Shown piece after piece: positions 55,601-64,000 of a stretch of DNA of 64,000 nt. Position 1 is the first letter of the stretch; each line of letters opens with the position of its first letter. Both the position numbers and the translations under genes were made by a program. A model generated the notes under the pieces. The model searched no databases, was not told the origin of the DNA, and saw only the letters and a list, made by a program, of their open reading frames with translations. The DNA comes from Tenebrio molitor (taxonomy: Eukaryota > Arthropoda > Insecta > Coleoptera > Tenebrionidae). The stretch covers positions 930,001 through 994,000 of the forward strand of contig NC_091051.1 of NCBI RefSeq assembly GCF_963966145.1, written 5' to 3'.

Positions 55601-56876
55601 TCAATTCGGCTGTCAAAAGACGCGATCAATCATCGCCGAAATTAACTGCGGTACTGGTTCTTGATGATGGTAATAATAAAAATGTCGAAGAAAGAAACCA
55701 GAATGGGTCGGCCGTTATGCACGGAAAATGGAGCGTGCAACTGGAGGCCCTTCGGATTTTACCTGTTCGACGGAAAACAAGTTCGGTGGGAATAAATTCC
55801 CGTATGGGACGTTGAATAAATAAGGTGTCCTCGAGAGGACAAAAGCCAGTTTGCGCCCCAACCAAAACGACGATTTTTAACGGATAAAACCGTCGACGGT
55901 ACGCTCCAGCGAGCAGAGAGTTTTCAGGAAACTGGAAAAAATGCTAACGAGACCGTTGGGGATGAGAAACGGCGGAAGCGGGACCAGTTTTGGGGGAAAA
56001 ACGAATCACAAATCGGAGATTGTTTCATTTCTCACAAAACATTCGTGTGGGACCTTTTTGTTTTTTCTAGCGAAGAATCGAGCTCGCGCGCAAAAATTAC
56101 CTGCTCCGTCCCTCTGTTTATTATTCCTGCGATCATGAAAAGCCTCGCTCCGGTTCTGTACCGAAGACACAATTCACCGTGATTGCTCGCCGTGACATTG
56201 AAGGCAAAGTCTGCGACCTTTAATACGTAGGTAAGCTTGAATGAGGCTTATTCCACCGTCCTTTCATAACCCAGACGGACTTGAGATGCTCGAAGACGAC
56301 GAACGTGAATGCGAACTCGAGTCCGGAAGAAGAATGGGAACGTGTTTTTTTTTTGCCTTCTTCTGTTGAGCTCGCACCAACCTATCCCAAAGTCCGAGAC
56401 ACGCGCCCTTTTCCGTTGCTGTCGACCGTTACCGGCTGAAATTTTTTGCGCGTTTCACGCGTAAATTTACAGCTTCCCACACAGGAACAACGGGATCATT
56501 CCCACAAAGGACGGGTCTCTCGGAGGTAATAAACCCTTTCGATTTCTTCGATTCGGTGATTTATCGGGGGCTGGAGAGGTCGGACGCGGAAATATTGGGT
56601 TACAGGGGGTTGGAGAGGGCAACCGAAGAAATGGGATGCAAATCGGATACCAATACGTAACATGAGACTGTCGCAAATTCAAGAAAGGGAAGAGATTAGC
56701 GGCAAACGAAGAAATCTTTGCATTCATCCTCTGATGATGTTTCCATATTTCCTATACAAGTGTATCTGGAGTGTATCAAGGTTTAGTTCTAGGCCCCATC
56801 ATACTCTTTCAATCTTATTTGATACAATTTTTTGTTATTGCTTTCTGGACTTTTTTTTTGGTTCTTACCTAAGTCA
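52625..56876. other. Non-coding stretch between terminal exon and achaete-scute homolog
   Basis: Includes a transposon-like end near 53280 (GAGACACCCTGTATA), possibly paired with TACATTGGGTGTAA at 52977. A 184-codon plus-strand frame at 54832-55386 has no domain that I recognise. GC-balanced, TTAATTA-containing DNA elsewhere may be regulatory. Confidence 0.4.
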
Positions 56877-57752
56877 CTAGCTGATGGTGGTGTGAGGTGT
56901 CTGCTGCTGCTCCCACCACTGCATCACATCCATGACGTTGTTCTTGGTTTGGTGAGGGAGTTCGTTTTCGTTTTTGAGCGAAATCACCGGAACTTCGTCA
57001 CTCTTCCTTTCGTCCCTCGCGTAAATCGCGTCGTAACCTCTCTGATCACTCCCCCCAGGTGACAAACTCTGTTCACTGTACATCCCCGGCGACAACGAAT
57101 CACTCGCGTGCATATTGTTCAAGAGGGACAAGTCTTGAGCGCCGCGAAACTCCAGCTGGGCATCCATCAGGCTGGGATCGGAGAGGATGTGGTCGTCGAC
57201 GTTGAGCGGCTCGAGACTGTCGGCGTCGTCGTAGAGGTGCCCCGGTATGATCTGGTAGGTGTACTGAGTGGTGGAGTCGTCGTCGTGGAAGACCCTGGTC
57301 GAGGGCGAGGGCGACGAGAACGACGACACCGAAGAGTTGGAGATGTTGGTTTCGCTGGTGCCGTCGTCGGCGAGGAGGTCCTCCAGGCTGCGGATGTACT
57401 CGACGGCCATGCGCAGCGTCTCGACTTTGCTGAGCTTCTTGCTGCCGCCGCGGGTGTTGCCCTCGAAGGCGGCGGCGATGAAGCTGGGGATGTGCTGGCG
57501 GAGGTTGGCGAAGCCGTTGTTCACCTGCTTGACTCTGTTGCGCTCCCGCGCGTTCCTGCGGGCCACGGCGACGGGCTGCGGCGCCGTCCGCGTCTCCTTC
57601 TTCGGCTTCTTGCGGCCGGGGTTGGTCAGCAGGACGTCGTCCTTGGCGGGCTGCGGCAGGATCGGCGCCTTCCGCAGGATGATGATCTCCCGGGAGTTGG
57701 CCTGCTGGAGGACGTTGATCTTGTGCGGGGAGACCACGCTAACGCCGGCCAT
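56877..57752 (-). CDS. ASH: Achaete-scute homolog, bHLH proneural factor
   Basis: A single-exon gene of 291 residues. The bHLH domain lies at about 64-128: the basic part is RRNARERNRVKQVNNGFANL, helix 1 ends RQHIPSFIAA, a loop contains GNTRGG, and helix 2 is KKLSKVETLRMAVEYIRSLE. This RNARERNRVKQVN sequence is diagnostic of achaete-scute proteins. After a Ser-rich acidic region (SVSSFSSPSPSTRV, FHDDDS), the C-terminus has DVMQWWEQQ, the conserved acidic/Trp activation tail of this family. It pairs with daughterless to bind E-boxes and make cells neural precursors. Lack of introns is normal for these genes. The sequence fits ASH rather than asense, but I could not compare both. The start is the first ATG and gives a typical N-terminal length. 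Long flanking non-coding DNA suits a gene with many enhancers. Confidence 0.92.
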   Translation of the reverse strand: MAGVSVVSPHKINVLQQANSREIIILRKAPILPQPAKDDVLLTNPGRKKPKKETRTAPQPVAVARRNARERNRVKQVNNGFANLRQHIPSFIAAAFEGNTRGGSKKLSKVETLRMAVEYIRSLEDLLADDGTSETNISNSSVSSFSSPSPSTRVFHDDDSTTQYTYQIIPGHLYDDADSLEPLNVDDHILSDPSLMDAQLEFRGAQDLSLLNNMHASDSLSPGMYSEQSLSPGGSDQRGYDAIYARDERKSDEVPVISLKNENELPHQTKNNVMDVMQWWEQQQTPHTTIS

Positions 57753-59640
57753 CGCCGCGGTCGACTGTCCGTGTCAGGGTTCACCGGCGGGTCTTAAGTG
57801 GATGACGTGGTGGACCGGATGTACAGTAATTGGCGATCTTTTCAATTGTGTCGCGTGCGCGTATTTCTAAGGATCGAATGCAACTACGAAAAATTCCCAA
57901 CGTAGTTTCGCACATGGCACGAGACCAGTAACACAAATCGACCCCACCCAGTTCCAGGGGTGGGTTTTTAGATCACAGCTGTTGCCCATAGGGGACTCGT
58001 ACCTACGTACGGTAAATAACAAGAATCGGATGTGTGACGGACACGGCGGGGATGGCGGGGGGATTGTTTGGATTACAGGAAACCGAGGCTTTCGCGCATT
58101 TTATCCAATTTCTTCACTGTTATTAAATTTTTTGTCAGGGGTGCAGCATATGGGAACCAGGGGAGAAGACTACCAGAAACAGGACCGCGCCACAGATTAT
58201 CACACATTTCGAGGTCACCAAAAGCTCCGAAGTTGAAATTTAAAATTCAGTCGCGCTGGAATCTGGCAAACCTGGTGGCATGGTTGGACAAAATCTAGTC
58301 AGGTTGATGATTGATGATTCCGATTAAGCGGTTAAACGTCACGATGAATCAAATTATCCAAGTGCAGTTATCTGACAATGTCAGTACTCGCCGAAGAATA
58401 TCGAAATGAAGATAATTGCAGTAATTACCTACTTGGAATTTATCGGTACGATTATCTGTCGTGAAGCATTCGAAACTCGATCGATTCCGTGGGTACGAAG
58501 AAGAAATGAAGATATTTGCGTTGTTATCATTTCGTAAAACGGTGATTGTGAATTCCGATGAAGAAGCGACGGAGCGAGGAATTGATTGGCGAAGATGCGA
58601 ACGGTGAGAAGAAAGGAAGAGTTGTGGAGGGTCTGAGCTTGGAAAAAATAAAAAGCTAGATAAGATGAGACGGTCGGTCTGGCGGGTCGGCCGGAGGGAC
58701 CATATGGGTCGGTGGTTTCGCCAAGGAAGCGTTCAGCCTTCATCGAAGCACTTCCCATGGCTGCCAAATGTCAGATCGAGATGTCTGCCGTAAAAATAGA
58801 AATTCGAGTGAGTGCCACATGTGCCGTAATTGCACGTTCGATCCGAGCATCGACATGTGGTGCATTACGTGAAAAATGCAGTTAGCGCAGGGCATCGCGT
58901 CATAAAACTGTCAGTTTAGGGCGTCCTAATAGGTCCATTACCGTTTTGCCAATTTGGAAACAAAGCCACCGTCAAATAAAATCGCCGGCGCCTTTTTAAA
59001 AACCACTAAATGATAATTTACAATTACGGTGGTAGTCGAAGAATTTAATTTCTTTTCGACACTTTAAGAGGCCGTAAACGCGAGCGTCTTAACGGGGCCA
59101 TTAAGTCCGACAATTAGCTTTGACAATTGTTTTTACATGACATAAGTTTGAAGGAATGCCGAGATGCGCGGCTATTATACATGATGGATTAATTAATTTA
59201 GGTTGTTTGTGGCGCTGGGTGCGTGTCATTGGGGTTTTTTTAGAAGTGACCTCGCGCACCAAAGGCGACAGACAATGAAGACGATGGGACAGCGGCAGGG
59301 TGGGCAAGACAAGCAATAAAAGACAATCACGAGAATGGTCGGGCTAAATGATTTTTGTGGATTTTAATTCTTTTGTTGTCTCTGTAGACTTCCAACGATG
59401 CTGCTGGTAAAGAAATTGGAAGGTGACGTCAACACTTCCTCAGGGTGAGTCGAGTTTAGAGAAAAATTAACAATTTTTGGTGCAGGACGTACAAGGCCGC
59501 GTATTAATTCCAATTACCGTTGCCACCCTCAGGGATGGGGGCTCAGACGATGTCCACTCCTGTTTGGTCTACTCGATGCGGCGATTCTCTAACCCGTGGT
59601 ACAGAAATTCTCCGAAGAAAAGTAGAAGAATTGTTGTGGT
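57753..59640. other. Upstream region of the achaete-scute homolog
   Basis: No TATA box is obvious. It contains an E-box CAGCTG (57976-57981) and a CGCGTG (near 57853), of the kind bound by proneural or E(spl)/Hairy factors. A strong acceptor (TGTTGTCTCTGTAG, 59380-59393) followed by a donor (GGTGAGT, 59446) marks a possible plus-strand non-coding exon. No gene is proved. Confidence 0.35.
57976..57981. promoter_or_regulatory. E-box CAGCTG upstream of the achaete-scute homolog
   Basis: ACAGCTGT, 224 bp before the start codon. Proneural genes are often autoregulated through E-boxes. Six bases alone are weak evidence. Confidence 0.22.
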
Positions 59641-59898
59641 TTTTTTAAAGCGTAGATTAATTGGAAATGGTGACAGCTAACCTTAAAATTTAGAGCCAAA
59701 AAAATCGTTCCTTATTTTCTTTCTTTGCAATGTTTTACATTAAAAATAGAATAACTTAACGATTCCTATTCTCGAAGCAATTATCTAAGGGCGCTCTTTG
59801 CTGAAAACAAACAACAAACAAACAAACGGCGGGAAATTCAAACCTTACACTGTTCTCAATGGTATAATTTTTCCAACGCCTGCCTCAGCCCAGGATTT
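59641..59898 (+). repeat. Dispersed repeat, copy 2 of 3
   Basis: Same series as 33441-33745, ending in CAACGCCTGCCTCAGCCCAG. A short (CAAA)n run near 59805-59827 replaces about 40 bp of the other copies. Confidence 0.8.
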
Positions 59899-60438
59899 CA
59901 TTTGAACGCGCATTACTATCCTATACCATAAATTTCCGTTGAGTTGGTATGAGCGGTGGGAGATTTCCTCTCACGGAACTGACCGTGAGAAATTCTCACT
60001 TCTCACGAGAAATATGAGTTTCTAACCTAATTTTTGTCCCAAGTTGGAGGTGTGGGCCGTGTGGACTAAGTTTTGTCGTTAATTTAGTACTTTTTAAAAT
60101 TCAAAATATGTTTTGTTAGATTGGTATAAAAAATACGATCAAAACTAATAACTTTTAAAACCAGAGAATCGCAAAACAAAGCTCTAAAGATGAAAAGTCG
60201 CAAATCTAAATGCTTAAACCACTTTGACAGAACTGACAATTGCAAATTTGAAATGTCATATAATTTATTTTTCGCGTGGGTTTCATAACAACCAATGAGA
60301 ATCAATGGCGCGAATGCTTCAAGATATTACCAACACAATCTATGATAATTTCTTAATATTTTAATGTAATGGTTTGGGGATTTTGTTATCTAAGGATATT
60401 TAAAAAAATGCATTCTATCAGTGGACGTAGTCTATATA
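59899..60438. other. AT-rich spacer
   Basis: 60015-60105 is repeated directly at 61012-61090 (GTTTCTAACCT, GTGTGGACTA, TTTAGTACTTTTTAAAAT). No gene. Confidence 0.45.
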
Positions 60439-60736
60439 CAGCGTGATCAACAATGACTGAGTCTGTTGGCAATGAAACAACTGAAAAATATTGGTGTTTT
60501 TCTGTTTCGTAATTGGCACTGACCGGATGTTTTAACTTGACACGACATTAAAAAAAAATTAGGTTATGTCGGGTATGTTTATGCTAATACAAAAATGACC
60601 GTTTGATGGTAAACGTCAAATTCGCCTGTCAACTCTGTCAGAGATGACAACCGGAAATGCGTTTAGATTACAGTGGTACCAAAATCATTCAAATTTTCAT
60701 TGTTACCAACAGACTCAGCCATTCTTGATCACGTTG
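60439..60736. mobile_element. MITE, 298 bp, TIR CAGCGTGATCAACAATGACT
   Basis: About 33 bp of inverted ends (GACTGAGTCTGTTGG and its complement), TA on both sides. No coding frame. Confidence 0.85.
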
Positions 60737-60741
60737 TATTA

Positions 60742-60903
60742 CACTGTTTTTCTTTTGGTTTTCCTCTTTTGTCAATTGTATTTCACTATTTCTCAAAAAT
60801 TCTTCCTATCTCTATTAAATGTCAAAATGACGTAAACATGAAATAGTTTTAAGAAATAGTGAAACACAATTGACAAAAGAGGACAACTAAAAGAAAAACA
60901 CTG
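60742..60903. mobile_element. MITE, 162 bp, TIR CACTGTTTTTCTTTTGGTTT
   Basis: Inverted repeat over about 55 bp on each side (CTTTTGTCAATTGT and its complement), TA flanks. Lies 5 bp from the previous MITE. Second copy at 50333-50451. Confidence 0.85.
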
Positions 60904-63657
60904 TATATTCCCAACCCAAAAATGTTTTGGAAGCTTTAGATTGCTTTTAAAAATTATGTCCAAACGAGAAAAATCTTCACCTTCAAAATCCTTCGTAAAT
61001 ATAAGTTTCTAACCTTACTTTTTTCTCGAATTTGCGTTGTAGTTGGTGTGGACTACGTTTTGTTGTTGATTTAGTACTTTTTAAAATACAAAACCATGAC
61101 TGATTTCGATGAAATAGCGTTTCTGTCACCACCGTAATAGTTATTTACATTAGAGTACGGTAGGGGTATTTTACACCGCGAAAACTAAGTTTCAGGCACG
61201 AGGCGAAGCCGAGTCGATAAGTTGGAGCGCTGTCAAATATCTACTGTACGATATTTGTATTAGACTTTTCGGCGGACCGCATGTTTTATTTTGCACTTTT
61301 GCAGATTTTTATGGAATAACAATACGAGTAGGTTGTATTTTTCCTATTCAGATGATTTAAGCGATTCCCATACGATGTCGCGTGGGTGTAAATATAAAGT
61401 CTAAGGGTAGCCGCTCATTAAATGGCATGGTACGCAAAAGAACCAGTGAGGGTCCACCTTTAGTAGCAGAGAAATTTGAGAAAAACATTTCTTTTTGATA
61501 AAATTTTCACTCGAATTTCCATTCGAGCACATCTAACGGTGTCCCACATAAATCACCATTAATTATTGACGTAATAATCGCTGCCGGACCGTGGTCCTCC
61601 GGAATAATTAGAAAAAATAATTTGTGGCCGGTCGGACCACCTGTTAGACGCCTGTATTTCGCGTTAATAACGAATATTTAATCAGTTTCCACTATCAACT
61701 GATTTGAATAATAATTAAGCAAAGGTAAATTTCAGACCAGAGTTTGGTAGCCGTGATTTATTCATCTGTGCCGTATCCAGCAGAGCCGCCACGAAAAAAT
61801 TAATGAGTCGTTTAATGGAAAAAATAATCGGCCATTATGTAAAGGAACTAGTACAAGTCGAGCATCGAACTAATTGTCAGATGGGATGACGTCACGGCCG
61901 GAGGTCAACGAATACTGGCGGCGCTATTTGTTTTGATTAATTTATTAACGCCGCCGTCGATGATGTCGCGGCGAGTGTGAGACCGGCCTCACCGCTTTTT
62001 ATTGCGCCACCAGATGATCATTTAGGGGCGGGTTGGAAGTGTCACCGCACGAATTTGATACAGCAACCTGTTGAGCCCCGAGTCGGCCGCCCCCCTACTA
62101 GGCGACTCGGCCGGTCCGGGGGCGGACAACTCGCCTGGTCCGCTGGAATTATCGATATCGAAAGGATTGGGGTGAGGGTGTACCGCAGCCACTCTGGTAG
62201 CTCCGTCGAGTGGGTATTTATCGGTTGTTAAACATCCGGAAAACGGTCGACGGGCACAGATCATGCTGCAGATTCTGTTTTATCGACCTTGATATATGTT
62301 TCCTGTCGATCATCGTGGTTTAATGGGCCCCGGCGCTGCTTTACGGCCGTCAGATGGGCCCAAAAAAAATAGCACCAGTTGCTAACATTTACAGGTTTTT
62401 AAATTTTGGAGCAGCAGCAGCGGTCCCGGAGCGGAGCCTCGAGGCGCTCCCGAACAAAAGGCAGCAAAAACGAGATAATTGACGTTGAAAGTTCGCGGAA
62501 TCAGTGATCGATCACTTCAGGAGCAGACCCTCCCACGCTCTGCCACAGTCAATTCACGCGATCGCCTCCCAGGCGCTCGTTACTCCAAATTAATTAAAAT
62601 TAATTAGCACTATCTTCGCGGTGGTATCTTTTTCGCGAGTCTAATTACGCCTAATTAAGATATAAACCGATTAAATTCGTCGATTAATAACCGCTTCTGA
62701 TTAGACGTGCCGTCGAATCAGATCGAATGAAATTAAATCGGAATTAGCGATCGCTCAATTAGGCGAAAGTTCAAAAAACTGCGCTCGATTTGTATTTATT
62801 TGGCGGCGAAGATTGATCAACGCCTTCTGCGTGGATATTTGCTCTTCAACGTGGAACACCTGCCTCATGCGACGCACCGCCAAATATTACCGTACACCTT
62901 ATCCACACTTGATTTATTACGGTTCTTTGCAGTTATAACCGCCGCACGGGGGCGCTCCGACGGCTAATCCGACCACGTGACGCGTCGCGGCGAATCGCGA
63001 TGGCCTTCATAGGATTTTTGAGGCTCCCGGTGAGTTATGGCGGTTCAGAAGTCGCCCGGGAGGTGGCTAAGGAGCCGCCGGTCGGAGGTGATGAGGCGCT
63101 TCCCGCTGCGCGAGATGGGTATCGTTTTATACGAGCATCTCCAGGCTCGCCAACCACTCGGATATTTATGCTTTACCGCCGCTTTTCATTAAGTAATGGA
63201 CACGCAGGTCGCCGTTCGGGGGCCACGATTGTTTCGTGGTCGCGGGGGGAAGGTTTTCGTGTCTCGTGCCGCGCCGGATTCTATCGCGTGTCACGCAAAA
63301 GCCGCGCTAATTAATTCGCCCAGTATATCAAGCAAGTCTTCTTGCACAAACTCCTTACGCGCAACTGGTATTTTGGGCGACCGGTCTCTTACACCTGTCT
63401 TCCTACTCGAACGCCGCTAATTTAGCCGCAGAAGTGCGACAGATTATGCAAAGAGATACCAAAAAAAGGGTACAAAGTTTAGGTCAGGAGCGACACCTTG
63501 CTGCACACAACTCAGTCCACCTGACCGGCTCTCAAATATTTCATCGCCAATCACCGCCTCCTTACTAAAAACTCCACTTAGATTTCTTCTCTACTTAACA
63601 CCTCGACAAGTCTTCTCTCATATCAGGTATTAATTTTTGGTCCACCCCGTATACCTA
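60904..63657. other. Non-coding DNA, probably regulatory in part
   Basis: 60906-61090 is dispersed repeat. From 61540 to 63400 the DNA is GC-balanced and rich in TTAATTA and GATTAATT strings, like conserved non-coding DNA near developmental genes. Open frames at 61977-62264 and 63000-63420 have no domain features. No gene is supported. Confidence 0.4.
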
Positions 63658-63944
63658 TATCCTGGGCTGAGTAAGCGCTGGAAAAATTAAACCGTTTAGA
63701 ACAGTGTAAAGTTTGAATTTCCCGCCGTTTCACACGAATGACATTTGTTTATGTTTAATCGGGACACAATTGAACATGATTGTTTTCAGCAAAGAGCGCC
63801 CTTAGATATTTGCTTCGAGAATAGGAATCGTTACGTTATTCTATTTGTGATGTAAAACATTGCAAAGAAATTAGAAAAGAAAGATTTTTTGGCTCTAAAT
63901 TTTAGGTTAGCTGTCAACATGCTCCAATTAATCTACGTGTTGTC
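63658..63944 (-). repeat. Dispersed repeat, copy 3 of 3
   Basis: Inverted relative to copies 1 and 2. It has the full internal part, including ATTCGTGTGAAACGGCGGG-type sequence on the minus strand. Confidence 0.8.
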
Positions 63945-64000
63945 GGGAATTTGCCCTGGTAACCAGTCTACTCCAGATTAAGTTCTCGGAAGATCCAACG
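63945..64000. other. Window end, unassigned
   Basis: Nothing recognised. Confidence 0.3.

Noticed and set aside
57108..57870. Plus-strand frames of 200-229 codons over the bHLH gene
   Set aside because: Mirror frames of a GC-rich single-exon gene. The minus frame has the bHLH domain.
61977..63420. Open frames of 74-104 codons near the right end
   Set aside because: GC-rich non-coding DNA with no domain or splice-site support.

Overview
The window is insect nuclear DNA, most likely from a beetle. It holds an insect 7-transmembrane odorant receptor, a CYP4G-type P450 with the extra block typical of that insect subfamily, an invertebrate sulfakinin/CCK-like receptor, an intronless achaete-scute bHLH gene, short (45-60 nt) phase-conserved introns beside introns of kilobases, and many short inverted-repeat transposons that duplicate TA. 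There is no prokaryotic signature and no CRISPR array. 'Beetle' is an inference from the gene families and base composition; no alignment was run.

Layout. (1) 459-554, minus: first coding exon of an arylsulfatase whose remaining exons lie left of the window. (2) 3355-6731, plus: complete 11-exon sorting nexin 25 (snazarus) gene. (3) 7208-8290, minus: decayed C2H2 zinc-finger gene. (4) 8853-36822, minus: sulfakinin (CCK-like) receptor in four coding exons, with a ~22 kb intron and a ~4.3 kb intron filled with mobile elements and AT/GC-mixed non-coding DNA. (5) 43885-45875, plus: complete 8-exon CYP4G P450. (6) 46165-47567, plus: complete 5-exon odorant receptor. (7) 47761-47832, minus: tRNA-Gly(UCC). 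(8) 52200-52624, minus: probable terminal exon and 3'UTR of an unidentified gene. (9) 56877-57752, minus: single-exon achaete-scute homolog, followed by long non-coding DNA that probably carries regulatory elements.

Mobile DNA dominates the space between genes. The large intron of the receptor contains a ~7.1 kb foldback-like element (21205-28345) whose two ~1.2 kb arms are each interrupted by a different nested insertion, with a third copy of the inner arm segment in the loop. There are many TA-flanked MITEs, one TTAA-flanked (piggyBac-type) MITE, mariner-like transposase relics, and a 5'-truncated R4/Dong-like non-LTR retrotransposon with a perfect 12-bp target duplication inside an older DNA transposon. 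A ~245-bp tandem repeat at 15657-16375 carries a CTCF-like core in each of three units. The genes do not form one pathway. The CYP4G (cuticular hydrocarbon synthesis) and the odorant receptor are tandem neighbours only 289 bp apart, and both are insect-specific outputs.
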